Assembly: GCA_020636695.1 (NCBI GenBank)
Contig: JACJXJ010000002.1
Span: 62,001 to 126,000 of the forward strand
Direction of reading: 5' to 3'
Source: Prevotellaceae bacterium
GTDB taxonomy: Bacteria; Bacteroidota; Bacteroidia; Bacteroidales; Paludibacteraceae
Length of the DNA: 64,000 nucleotides
Under the pieces are notes generated by a model. That model saw nothing but the letters and a program-made list of their open reading frames with translations. It searched no databases and was not told the origin of the DNA. Position numbers and translations under genes: made by a program. Shown one piece after another: positions 18,824 through 27,204 of this stretch (position 1 is its first letter; every line of letters starts with the position of its first letter).

Positions 18824-19321
18824 ATGAAGTTAACGTTACTTTGGGTGGGGAAGACCACCACCGCCTATTTTGCAGAGGCAACTAATGAATATGTGTCGCG
18901 CTTAAAGTTTTACTTACCTTTGGAGGTGGTAACGATTCCCGATTTGAAACAAACGAAAGCGTTGACACAAGCTCAGCAACGCGATAAAGAGGGTGACTTG
19001 ATTTTAAAATCACTCGATTCGAGCGATTTTGTGGTGTTATTGGACGATAAAGGGAGACAATTTACTTCTATGGAGTTTGCACAGTGGATTGATCAACGGC
19101 AACACGCTTCAGTAAAGCGATTAGTCTTTGTAATTGGCGGCGCATACGGTTTTTCACAAGCAGTTTATAATCGTGCGAATACTCTTATTTCTATTTCAAA
19201 GATGACATTTTCGCATCAAATTATTCGTCCCATTTTTGCGGAACAACTTTATCGTGCTATGACTATATTGAAAGGGGAGCCTTATCACCATGAAGAGAGT
19301 TTATTGACAGTCAAAAAATAA
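18824..19321 (+). CDS. rlmH: 23S rRNA (pseudouridine1915-N3)-methyltransferase RlmH
   Basis: About 165 residues from ATG 18824; the upstream in-frame start at 18797 would add nine residues not seen in the family. A SPOUT-class enzyme that methylates pseudouridine 1915 in helix 69. Motifs: VVLLDDKGRQFTSMEFA, RLVFVIGGAYGFSQAV (the knot glycine loop) and ISISKMTFSHQIIRPIFAEQ with the C-terminal LYRAMTILKGEPYHH. It lies 26 bases before the sensor kinase. Confidence 0.95.
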   Translation: MKLTLLWVGKTTTAYFAEATNEYVSRLKFYLPLEVVTIPDLKQTKALTQAQQRDKEGDLILKSLDSSDFVVLLDDKGRQFTSMEFAQWIDQRQHASVKRLVFVIGGAYGFSQAVYNRANTLISISKMTFSHQIIRPIFAEQLYRAMTILKGEPYHHEESLLTVKK

Positions 19322-19347
19322 CTATATCTATTTTACCATCATCAGTT

Positions 19348-22300
19348 ATGAGTCCTAAACAAAAATTTTTAGCCATTTTTATTGCGCTGTTCGTAGCTAT
19401 TGGGTTAGGTATTTTGTTCGAATACTTGTATAAGCAATCGGATCGGGAGTCGTTGCCTATTAATTTGTTTCAGAGTACATTACTCAAGAAGGAGAAACAA
19501 GCTGATAAAACCATGGCTGATTTGCAAAAGGTGGTTATGGCTCAGCAGTGGGATGTATTCCATACCTTCGATATAGCCAATCATTCCGATATTTCATACT
19601 ACATTTTCAAAGGACAGAATTTACTCTATTGGACTGACAATAAGATAGATATTAGCAATTTATCGCCCACAAATAAAGAACCTGAGCGTTTTTGTCACTT
19701 GGGCAATGCCTATGGTGTTGTTAAAACGCTGTCGGTAGATAGCTGTACTATTGTGGCATTCATAAAAATTAAAGACGATTATAATTTAACTGATAGTAAA
19801 TACGTAAAGAATCGTTTTGCCCAAGGCTTTTTCATGGATAGTCGTATTGTGGTAGAACAGCAGTTGGTTAAAAAGCAAGCAGATAGTTGGCCTATTTATG
19901 CGCAAAATGGAACCTATTTGTTTTCTTTATCGAAGAATGGTGAAGTGGTATTTCGTCGAGAATTTGCGTATTTAGGTACTTTCTTTTATGTAGCAGCTTT
20001 TATTCTGTTTTTTGTACTATTTTATTTACTGGATTATTGGTTTGGGGAAAAAATGCACCAAGCTCGCTATTTTTTGATGGCTTTTGGTGTGTTTGCTCTT
20101 ATCACTTGCGTTTGTTTGTATTTCAATATTCCTGATTTGCTTTTTAGTTCCGATATTTTTTCGCCTATTTATTATGCGTCAGGTGAATATATGTCGTCAT
20201 TAGGTCATCTCATTATTATTAGTGTGGCTTTTTGTACGATGATAGCTACTTTTTATTTCAAAATTACTTTACCTTTCTTACATTCGAAGTCGTCGCGTAA
20301 TTTATTGTGGATGTGGTTGATGCAATTATTGTCGCTCCTGTTTTTTGGACTTATTTTCTGGTTATTTCGCGATTTACTTTACAATTCAGGATTTGAATTA
20401 GCGCTATATCGTATCGAGAATCTATCGATTTATTCCATTATTGCTTTTTTCTTAATTATGACTTGGTTTTTGGCGTTTATTTTGTTCCGCGACAAATGTA
20501 TTACGCTGCTCAAGTACAGTTTTAATTGGCATCAAGTCATTCTTTCTAATGTGATATTAACTCTGTTGCTTATCGGCATTGCCGCAGCAGTTGGACGTTT
20601 GGAGTTATATACTGTATTTATAGGTTACTTTTTACTCTGCGTTACAGTAGATACGTTGCGTTATGTGACTAAGCGTGCGCTTAAATTTTGGCACTTATTA
20701 TTGTTGGTTTTTGTGTATACCAATTTCATTGTGTGGTACACGTACACACAAATTCAGGTTATTAAACGCGATAAATATGCTTTAGTGGCTGATAATATTG
20801 CCTTGGGAGAGGATAGTAATTTTGAAGTGTATGTACATAAATTACTAGACGAGATAGAAACACCTTTGTCATCGGATGCAACAGTATTAGAATTGTTAGA
20901 ACAACAGAAACCATCATCTCAAGATCGTATGATGCGTTATGTAACGAAATCGTATTTTCGTGATTATTGGAATAATTATGATATAAAACTCTTTGTCACA
21001 GATACTATTTCTGAAGCAGGTCACAGGTACGAAAATGATATAAAAACAGGCGTTTTAGAGCATTTTACCAATCATTTTTATGCTAATCGGAAGCAACGTA
21101 ATTCGTACGATTTTGTGGGTATTTTTGATTATACGATGCCCGATGGTGGCGTAAAACGTCTTTTTGTGGTGTTGTTCAAGAAAAGCGGTATGGAGAATTA
21201 TGGCTATCAAGATGTATTGTTTGAGCCAGAAACTAATCGCTTGAGTTTATTGTTATCTACTGCTCAATATGTGAATGGCGAAAAGGTGTATAGTGCTGGT
21301 CGATACGAATATCCTGATATATTGGATGCCAAAAATTATTTGAAAGATGGTAATATTACTTACTACAATGGTTATGCACACTATATTTTTCCGTATGGGA
21401 AAGATACTTATATTATTGTAGGTGAACAACATCCGCAAAAATACTGGGCTTACATGCTCTTTTTTACCTATTTGTTTACCATCTACCTGTTTATAGCGCT
21501 GTTTTTTTACATCTATTGGTTTCGAATGAATTCCAATATGACGTTGAAAAATACCTTTCTATCGCAAGTACAACAGTCGTTCATTACTTTTGTGGTATTG
21601 AGTTTAGCGGTGGTATTTGCTATTTCTATTGTTTTTATTTATGGTCAATATAAAACGGTACAAACGCAAGAGCAGATTGATAAAACAAGTTATGTACGTA
21701 TGGCATTGGAAGAGTATTGGGGACATAAAAATGCCCATCCTGGAACCTACACGGCCGATTTGAACTTTTTTATACAGGATTTGTCGCAAACGTACAAAAC
21801 GGATATTCATGTGTACAATGCCAATGGTGAATTATTGACCACGTCACGTCCTTATATTTTCTCTAAAGGATTGATTAGTAAATTAATGAATCCTCAGGTG
21901 TTTTTCCGTAGCGTGAATAAAGAACAGGTGATGTCCGAGCATTTGGGAACACTTACGTATTTGACCTCTTACACTGAAATTCTAAATAGTAATAAGGAAC
22001 GCATTGGTTATATTAGCGTGCCGTTGTTTTTTAGCTCGCAGGAATTGAGCAAGGAGTTATTTACGTTTCTAGCTATTTTTATCAATGTGTATTTTGTCTT
22101 TCTTATTTTGGCAGCTGTGGTGAGCGTGTTAGTAAGCCGTCGATTATCACGCCCAATCAAAACTATAGAGCAGAAATTAAAGGCTATAAAGTTAGGGAAA
22201 CGTAACGAAAAGATAGAGTATAACCATAATAGTGAAAATGATGAAATTGGGATGTTGATTAATCAGTATAACTTAATGGTGGACGAATTATCGGAAAGTG

Positions 22301-22995
22301 CTCAGATGTTGGCACAATCGGAACGTGAATCGGCTTGGCGTGAGATGGCTCGTCAGATAGCGCACGAAATTAAAAATCCGTTGACGCCGATGAAACTCAC
22401 CATTCAGCAGTTGCAGCGTGCCAAATCGTTGGACGAAGAAGCCTTCAATAATTACTTTGAAAAATCGGCGCGAATACTTGTAGAACAGATAGATAGTTTG
22501 TCGCTTATTGCTACCGAGTTTTCTAATTTTGCCCGTATTCCAGTGGCACATCTTGTGCGTGTTGATATTGCGGCTAAGTTAGTATCGGTGGTCGATTTAT
22601 TTAAAAATAATTATGAAGAGGTGGATATTGTATATTTGACCACACTCGACCAGGTATATATTATGGCCGATGCCGACCAAATGACCCAATTATTTAATAA
22701 TTTATTGCGTAATGCCATTCAGGCTATTCCTTCTACTAAAAAAGGGCGTGTGGTGGTGGAACTCGATTGTGATGATGAATTTGTCAAAATATCTGTTGCA
22801 GACAATGGATGTGGTATTTCAGAAGACGTTGCTGGTAAACTGTTTACGCCTAATTTTACGACCAAAAGTAGCGGTATGGGCTTGGGGTTGAGTATTGTTA
22901 AAAATATTATCACCGTGTCGCAAGGTGAAATTTCATTTACCACTCAAGTAAACGTTGGTACAACCTTCTATGTAAAATTTCCGTTAGTGAAATAG
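19348..22995 (+). CDS. Very large multi-pass sensor histidine kinase (NtrY-like)
   Basis: 1,215 residues. One N-terminal helix (about 7-27), a first extracytoplasmic region, then a block of about eight helices (205-465), a second large loop, two more helices near 695-715 and 745-770, a third sensory loop and a last helix near 908-930. A HAMP linker (SRRLSRPIKTIEQKL) follows, then HisKA with phospho-accepting His1006 in MARQIAHEIKNPLTPMKLTI, then an ATPase domain with N box NLLRNAIQAI, G1 VADNGCGISE and G2 SGMGLGLSIVKNII. The kinase core resembles NtrY. No response regulator is adjacent, so the partner and signal are unknown. Confidence 0.92.
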   Translation: MSPKQKFLAIFIALFVAIGLGILFEYLYKQSDRESLPINLFQSTLLKKEKQADKTMADLQKVVMAQQWDVFHTFDIANHSDISYYIFKGQNLLYWTDNKIDISNLSPTNKEPERFCHLGNAYGVVKTLSVDSCTIVAFIKIKDDYNLTDSKYVKNRFAQGFFMDSRIVVEQQLVKKQADSWPIYAQNGTYLFSLSKNGEVVFRREFAYLGTFFYVAAFILFFVLFYLLDYWFGEKMHQARYFLMAFGVFALITCVCLYFNIPDLLFSSDIFSPIYYASGEYMSSLGHLIIISVAFCTMIATFYFKITLPFLHSKSSRNLLWMWLMQLLSLLFFGLIFWLFRDLLYNSGFELALYRIENLSIYSIIAFFLIMTWFLAFILFRDKCITLLKYSFNWHQVILSNVILTLLLIGIAAAVGRLELYTVFIGYFLLCVTVDTLRYVTKRALKFWHLLLLVFVYTNFIVWYTYTQIQVIKRDKYALVADNIALGEDSNFEVYVHKLLDEIETPLSSDATVLELLEQQKPSSQDRMMRYVTKSYFRDYWNNYDIKLFVTDTISEAGHRYENDIKTGVLEHFTNHFYANRKQRNSYDFVGIFDYTMPDGGVKRLFVVLFKKSGMENYGYQDVLFEPETNRLSLLLSTAQYVNGEKVYSAGRYEYPDILDAKNYLKDGNITYYNGYAHYIFPYGKDTYIIVGEQHPQKYWAYMLFFTYLFTIYLFIALFFYIYWFRMNSNMTLKNTFLSQVQQSFITFVVLSLAVVFAISIVFIYGQYKTVQTQEQIDKTSYVRMALEEYWGHKNAHPGTYTADLNFFIQDLSQTYKTDIHVYNANGELLTTSRPYIFSKGLISKLMNPQVFFRSVNKEQVMSEHLGTLTYLTSYTEILNSNKERIGYISVPLFFSSQELSKELFTFLAIFINVYFVFLILAAVVSVLVSRRLSRPIKTIEQKLKAIKLGKRNEKIEYNHNSENDEIGMLINQYNLMVDELSESAQMLAQSERESAWREMARQIAHEIKNPLTPMKLTIQQLQRAKSLDEEAFNNYFEKSARILVEQIDSLSLIATEFSNFARIPVAHLVRVDIAAKLVSVVDLFKNNYEEVDIVYLTTLDQVYIMADADQMTQLFNNLLRNAIQAIPSTKKGRVVVELDCDDEFVKISVADNGCGISEDVAGKLFTPNFTTKSSGMGLGLSIVKNIITVSQGEISFTTQVNVGTTFYVKFPLVK

Positions 22996-23020
22996 CATTA
23001 TAGGTTATTTCGTTAGTTTA

Positions 23021-23050
23021 AAGAGGTACTGCTGAGTGCCTCTTTTTTTT
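23021..23050 (+). terminator. Terminator after the sensor kinase
   Basis: GAGGTACT/AGTGCCTC hairpin with a GCTG loop followed by eight or more T. Confidence 0.88.
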
Positions 23051-23145
23051 ATTTTTATATGAATTAAATGTGTGTTTAAATAAATAAAATTAAACTTTAT
23101 ATTAATTTTATTCAAATTTTATTTGATTATTTCAAAAATAGGTTG

Positions 23146-23153
23146 TACTTTTG
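23146..23153 (+). promoter_or_regulatory. Putative promoter of the DUF2089-YIP1 pair
   Basis: TACTTTTG with a TTG about 20 bases upstream (23123-23125), fitting the -33/-7 layout of the phylum. It ends 22 bases before the start at 23176. Confidence 0.65.
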
Positions 23154-23175
23154 TCGCATCATTAATTCAACAACT

Positions 23176-23439
23176 ATGTTACCAACTTCGTGTCCGAGTT
23201 GCCATGCGCAACTCAAAGTTAAAAGTTTGACGTGCGAGAGCTGTTCTACCGAGGTAACCGGCTCTTACGATTTGCCCGTGTTGGCTTTATTGTCCGACAG
23301 TGATCAGCAATTTATTTTGCGATTTGTGAAAAACAGCGGAAGTCTGAAAGAGATGGCTTCCGAGTTAAAATTAAGTTATCCTACCGTTAGGAATATGTTA
23401 AACGAAATTATTTCAAAAATTGAAGCGTATGAAAAGTAA
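23176..23439 (+). CDS. DUF2089 zinc-ribbon / HTH protein
   Basis: About 87 residues from ATG 23176. Two CxxC knuckles (CPSCHAQL and CESC) form a zinc ribbon at residues 5-25. The rest is a DUF2089-type helix-turn-helix region: LLSDSDQQFILRFVKNSGSL and then KEMASELKLSYPTVRNMLNE. It is probably a small DNA-binding regulator. Its last codons overlap the next gene by 11 bases, so the two are translationally coupled. Confidence 0.85.
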   Translation: MLPTSCPSCHAQLKVKSLTCESCSTEVTGSYDLPVLALLSDSDQQFILRFVKNSGSLKEMASELKLSYPTVRNMLNEIISKIEAYEK

Positions 23440-24001
23440 TGAATTTTGGGGTTTATTAATCAATCCTTTTCGTAAAGTAGCCGGTTGGCAAGCATTTGGT
23501 TTAGGTTTAGTGTTTGTAGGCGTTATGGGCTTGGTGGGCACATTGGGGCACGTGGCATTCGATGGTGCCTTGGATATGCATTTAACAGACAGTTTGACTT
23601 ATGCGCAATCGTTTCTCTATTTAGGCATTAGCTTGGCGAGTGTTGTGTTGGTTATGTGGTTAGCAGGTGTAATGATTGCTAAACAGGTTCGTTTTATTGA
23701 TATTTTAGGCACTATGACGTTGGCAAAAGCACCATTTTTACTGCTTGCTGTGGTTGGTTTATTCACTACTGCTCCCGATTTAACTCAAATCACACAAAAT
23801 CCGATGGCGGTGTTTAGCTCGGTATCGTTTATTGTGTTATTGGTGTTATCATTGCCTGTGATGGTGTGGAGCATTACGTTGATGTACAACGGTTTTAAAG
23901 TGTCGTGCGGTGTACAAGGTAGTAAATTGACATTAGCGTTTATTTTGGGCTTATTTATTGCTGAAATTGTGTCAAAATTGGCATTGCATTGGTTGTTATA
24001 A
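23429..24001 (+). CDS. YIP1-like integral membrane protein
   Basis: About 190 residues from ATG 23429, which overlaps the end of the DUF2089 gene. Five hydrophobic segments (about residues 25-50, 65-90, 105-122, 133-155, 168-188) and the short cytoplasmic lead MKSNEFWGLLINPFRKVAGW are typical of bacterial YIP1/DUF1282-like proteins of unknown function. The coupling suggests the zinc-ribbon regulator and this membrane protein work as a pair, for example in membrane-stress sensing (inference). Confidence 0.75.
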   Translation: MKSNEFWGLLINPFRKVAGWQAFGLGLVFVGVMGLVGTLGHVAFDGALDMHLTDSLTYAQSFLYLGISLASVVLVMWLAGVMIAKQVRFIDILGTMTLAKAPFLLLAVVGLFTTAPDLTQITQNPMAVFSSVSFIVLLVLSLPVMVWSITLMYNGFKVSCGVQGSKLTLAFILGLFIAEIVSKLALHWLL

Positions 24002-24022
24002 ATAAGTGTACGTTAGTTTGAT

Positions 24023-24054
24023 AAAAAAAGACACCAATTGGTGTCTTTTTTTTT
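24023..24054 (+). terminator. Terminator after the YIP1-like gene
   Basis: Perfect hairpin AGACACCAATTGGTGTCT followed by a T run; it could act on both strands. Confidence 0.9.
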
Positions 24055-24105
24055 GTTTTTGACAGAAGTTGTCAAAAGTAAGTTGTTAGTTTGCAACTCA
24101 ATAGA

Positions 24106-24177
24106 GTTGTTTTAGAAGTCAGATATACAAAAATGTGAACTGGAGGTCACTGACCATAGCGAAGTAAAGCAATTCAC
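24106..24177. repeat. 72-bp direct repeat, copy 1
   Basis: Starts GTTGTTTTAGAAGTC and ends AAAGCAATTCAC. It is nearly identical to copy 2, 88 bases downstream. It has no open frame and lies directly after the 3' end of the minus-strand aldo/keto reductase. Confidence 0.9.
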
Positions 24178-24193
24178 GATCGAATTTATAATG

Positions 24194-24265
24194 GTTGTTT
24201 TAGAAGTCAAAGATACAAAAATGTGAACTGGAGGTCACTGACCGTAGCGAAGTAAAGCAATTCAC
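24194..24265. repeat. 72-bp direct repeat, copy 2
   Basis: Same length and ends as copy 1, with about four differences (for example AAAGATAC for AGATATAC and GACCGTAG for GACCATAG). Only 16 bases separate the copies. Confidence 0.9.
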
Positions 24266-24272
24266 AACATAA

Positions 24273-25193
24273 TTATGGCAATATATGACCAGCAGAAATA
24301 TATAAGCTATACCATTCTTCACGTGTTAGATTGATTTCACTTGCACTTATGATTTCTTTTAGTCTACTTTCATTTGTTGTTCCACAAATCGCCTGCATTT
24401 TTGCTGGATGTCTTAAAATCCAACTTGCAGCAATCGTTGTTTCTGTTGTATCATATTTTTTTGCTAAAAGTGTTAATTGATTATTTAATTCTGGATATTT
24501 TTCGCTACCAATAAAACAGCCTTCCCAGTTTGGCATTTGAAAAGCAGACCAAGCCTGAATTGTAATATCGTTTAATCTACAAAAATCAAGAACACTTCCG
24601 TCTCTATTTATAGCGCCGTCAGTGGACATGTTTACTTCCAATCCGCTTGCTACCATATTAGATACAGCAATACTAAACTGCAGTTGATTTACTACTATGT
24701 CTTGCTTAATATATTTTTTTAAAAGCTGAATTTGCATCGGATTTTGATTTGAAACACCGAAATGTTTCACCTTGCCACTACTTTGAAGTATTTCAAAGGC
24801 TTCTGCTATCTCCTCAGGTTCCATAAGTGCATCGGGTCTGTGCAAAAGAAAAACATCTAAATATTCAGTGTTTAGTCTTTTGAGTATACCGTCTACTGAA
24901 TTAACAATATATTCTTTAGAAAAATCAAAATAACCTTTTCTAATTCCACATTTTGACTGAAGTATTATATTTTCTCGCTTAATAGATGAATTGCCCTTTA
25001 ACGTTTCACCAAACATAGACTCGCATTCACCAGCTCCGTAAATATCAGCGTGATCAAAATAATTTGCTCCGTTGTCGATGGCTGTATGAATAAAACTATT
25101 CATTTCTTTTCTACTCAAACTATTAATTCTCATACAGCCAACCACGATATTGGGAACCTGTATATTTGTTTTGCCTAGCATAATTTTTTTCAT
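24273..25193 (-). CDS. Aldo/keto reductase (YdhF-like)
   Basis: 306 residues, normal length. An NADPH-dependent TIM-barrel oxidoreductase: FDHADIYGAGECESMFGETL carries the catalytic Asp and Tyr, the catalytic Lys is in ILQSKCGIRKG, the His in VFLLHRPDALMEPEEIA. The cofactor loop is near the C-terminus (ICGTTNESRLKEII). The substrate is unknown. The gene is isolated, looks more AT-rich than its neighbours, has an unusually long leader and carries repeat sequence on both sides, so acquisition by transfer is possible. Confidence 0.92.
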   Translation of the reverse strand: MKKIMLGKTNIQVPNIVVGCMRINSLSRKEMNSFIHTAIDNGANYFDHADIYGAGECESMFGETLKGNSSIKRENIILQSKCGIRKGYFDFSKEYIVNSVDGILKRLNTEYLDVFLLHRPDALMEPEEIAEAFEILQSSGKVKHFGVSNQNPMQIQLLKKYIKQDIVVNQLQFSIAVSNMVASGLEVNMSTDGAINRDGSVLDFCRLNDITIQAWSAFQMPNWEGCFIGSEKYPELNNQLTLLAKKYDTTETTIAASWILRHPAKMQAICGTTNESRLKEIISASEINLTREEWYSLYISAGHILP

Positions 25194-25195
25194 GT

Positions 25196-25210
25196 GTTGT
25201 TTTAGAAGTC
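25196..25210. repeat. Repeat head at the other side of the aldo/keto reductase
   Basis: The first 15 bases of the 72-bp repeat (GTTGTTTTAGAAGTC) occur again just upstream of the aldo/keto reductase start. A looser match to its middle (TACTGGAGTCAC) follows near 25258. It is probably a decayed third copy. Confidence 0.65.
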
Positions 25211-25394
25211 TAGGGTAATTGATAGTAAGGAATTAAAGTCATTCGCAACAGATTGTGTACTGGAGTCACACAGATGTTGTTTTGAAATTAGTGATTCTTT
25301 TGTTAAAACACGCATCTCATATTGCTTAATTATAGCAATCAAAGCAATACCTAAAGGACTTTAAAATAAAATTATTAAGAAATACTTCATATGG

Positions 25395-25402
25395 CAAAGA
25401 TA
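25395..25402 (-). promoter_or_regulatory. Putative -7 element TATCTTTG of the aldo/keto reductase
   Basis: Exact TAnnTTTG on the minus strand, about 200 bases before the start. The long leader contains the decayed repeat. Confidence 0.5.
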
Positions 25403-25416
25403 TAACAAAATAACTA

Positions 25417-25455
25417 AAAAAGCCCCACTACTTATTTATTTGTAGTGGGGCTTTT
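25417..25455. terminator. Terminator after the metallophosphoesterase
   Basis: AAAAGCCCCACTA/TAGTGGGGCTTTT hairpin with a 12-base loop. It is symmetric and strong. Confidence 0.9.
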
Positions 25456-25477
25456 AAGTTTATAGGTATGATGCGTA

Positions 25478-26839
25478 TTATAACTCAATTTCTTTACTAT
25501 CAACTTGTATATGTTTACCGTAACGGTATTGGTTAAGTGCTACTTGTAGTTTCTTTTTGTTAGATTGTACAGGCACAATAGTGACGAAATCCATTTTTAG
25601 ACCATCTTGGTCTATGGCTTCATTTTTATCACGTGTTTTTTGGTCTTCCCACGTGCCAGAATTAGCGTACAAACAGGGCTGATTTTTCACATTGGTGTAT
25701 GCTGTAAGCTTTGGAAGATGTGTGTGTCCAAAAATCACAACACGTACATTCGATTCCTTGTTTTGAAAATATTGAACGTCTGCTTGATTGTCGATAAACG
25801 TTGTTACTAGACTACCAATAATAGCTTGTTTTATATTGGTCATAACAGCTACATTGTTGTATCTTTCACGTTCGTCCCACTTGGCTTGGGTAAATAAGCC
25901 GTTATAGAGATTCATTTGAATGCTACCATCTTGGCTATTGTAAGGTAAAATATCATTGATGGCGTATGTTTTAGTAAACTTGCCTACGTTTGTTTTGATA
26001 ATTGGTGCGCTAAAATCATCTTTTACATAAATAACGCTGTCCATTACCTTTTGCCACAATCTATAGTAGAGGTGTTTGTTGCTTTGTTCAGCATCGTTTT
26101 CATTGTTGAGCACTACAGGTGGCACTTTGGTGGCTTCTGCCATGGTAGTTGGGTCGGTAAATGAATTTGCGGCGATGCGAGCAAAAAAGTAACCAGGAGG
26201 CAAGAGCGAACCAGGAGCTTCTGTTTCGTTAGCATTGGGTGTAAGAGCACTGAAAAAATCGTAACGATGACCGTGTTCTATGGCAATTTCAGGATAACCG
26301 TCTGGATTATAGGTGCCGATGCCGAATTTATCAGCTTCGTCGCGCGCTTGATTGACGCCAGGTAGAGCTATATCTACGTTTTCCGGTGTGAATCCCATGT
26401 CGTGATTGCCTGGGACATAGGTGAGTTTTATTTTACCATCTTTGATAATGCCATTCAGTGCATCGAATATCGGCTGATTAGCTTTTACTGTTTTTTTAAT
26501 AAATTCGGTTTGTGATCCGTTTGGATAGGTGTCAGACCGTGTTGGAATATACCATTCGTCGAACATATCACCGCCAATCACAAGCTCTTTAACGGTGGTT
26601 GATGAACGTACTTCGTTCAAGAAGTCTTTTAAACGTGACAAGTGTTTTACGTTTTCAGAGTACGATAAATCGTTGCCAAGATGCAAATCGCTGATAATAA
26701 CTATTTTATCACGCTCAGTATTGCTGCTTATGCTAATGGTATCAAACGGATTGGCAACGGCAGGTTCAATTGGTGTTTTGTGACACGAGGCTAGACTCAA
26801 TGATGCGAGTCCTAATAGTAGCAAATAGTGTTTTTTCAT
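25478..26839 (-). CDS. Calcineurin-like metallophosphoesterase lipoprotein
   Basis: About 453 residues from ATG 26839, which begins a lipoprotein signal (MKKHYLLLLGLASLSLASCH). Metallophosphatase motifs in order: IISDLHLGNDL (DxH), GGDMFDEW (GDxxD), VPGNHDMG (GNHD), AIEHGHRYDFFSAL and VIFGHTHLPKL (GHxH), with an insertion of about 150 residues between them. A dinuclear metal site is therefore complete. It is anchored in the envelope; the substrate is unknown (UDP-sugar lipid, nucleotide or phosphodiester are all possible). Confidence 0.9.
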   Translation of the reverse strand: MKKHYLLLLGLASLSLASCHKTPIEPAVANPFDTISISSNTERDKIVIISDLHLGNDLSYSENVKHLSRLKDFLNEVRSSTTVKELVIGGDMFDEWYIPTRSDTYPNGSQTEFIKKTVKANQPIFDALNGIIKDGKIKLTYVPGNHDMGFTPENVDIALPGVNQARDEADKFGIGTYNPDGYPEIAIEHGHRYDFFSALTPNANETEAPGSLLPPGYFFARIAANSFTDPTTMAEATKVPPVVLNNENDAEQSNKHLYYRLWQKVMDSVIYVKDDFSAPIIKTNVGKFTKTYAINDILPYNSQDGSIQMNLYNGLFTQAKWDERERYNNVAVMTNIKQAIIGSLVTTFIDNQADVQYFQNKESNVRVVIFGHTHLPKLTAYTNVKNQPCLYANSGTWEDQKTRDKNEAIDQDGLKMDFVTIVPVQSNKKKLQVALNQYRYGKHIQVDSKEIEL

Positions 26840-26881
26840 AAATGGGTTAATTTTAATGATTAAAAAGATACTTTGTTTGAA

Positions 26882-26889
26882 CAAAAGTA
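26882..26889 (-). promoter_or_regulatory. Putative -7 element TACTTTTG of the metallophosphoesterase
   Basis: Exact TAnnTTTG on the minus strand, 43 bases upstream of the start. The rest of the 365-base divergent gap shows no other clear site. Confidence 0.55.
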
Positions 26890-27133
26890 TAGAAAATAAA
26901 AACGGCGTGTGTTACATTTTTACAAAACCTATGTTCCATAATTACAGTTCGTAGGGTACATGTGTTTATTAGTCAGTATTGCAGTATGTAGTTAAGTGTT
27001 AGTTAGACCTGATTTTTTTAGTTAATTATTTATTTTTCATATCTTTATGTATTACAAGCTGTCGCTCCTTAAAATAGGGTAATCTTTAATAAAACTTAGC
27101 CCTAAAATGACAGTTATAATCGGTTGTTTTGTC

Positions 27134-27141
27134 TATATTTG
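27134..27141 (+). promoter_or_regulatory. Putative -7 element TATATTTG of the AraC regulator
   Basis: TATATTTG 64 bases upstream of the chosen ATG at 27205. Confidence 0.5.
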
Positions 27142-27204
27142 CACCAACAATGTTGTCAATTTGACCTCTATATAATTCATAAGTTATTATTATTTATTTT
27201 TTAC

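Noticed and set aside
24106..24265. Two 72-bp repeats as a CRISPR array
   Set aside because: Only two units, repeat far too long, 16-base spacer, no cas genes in the window.
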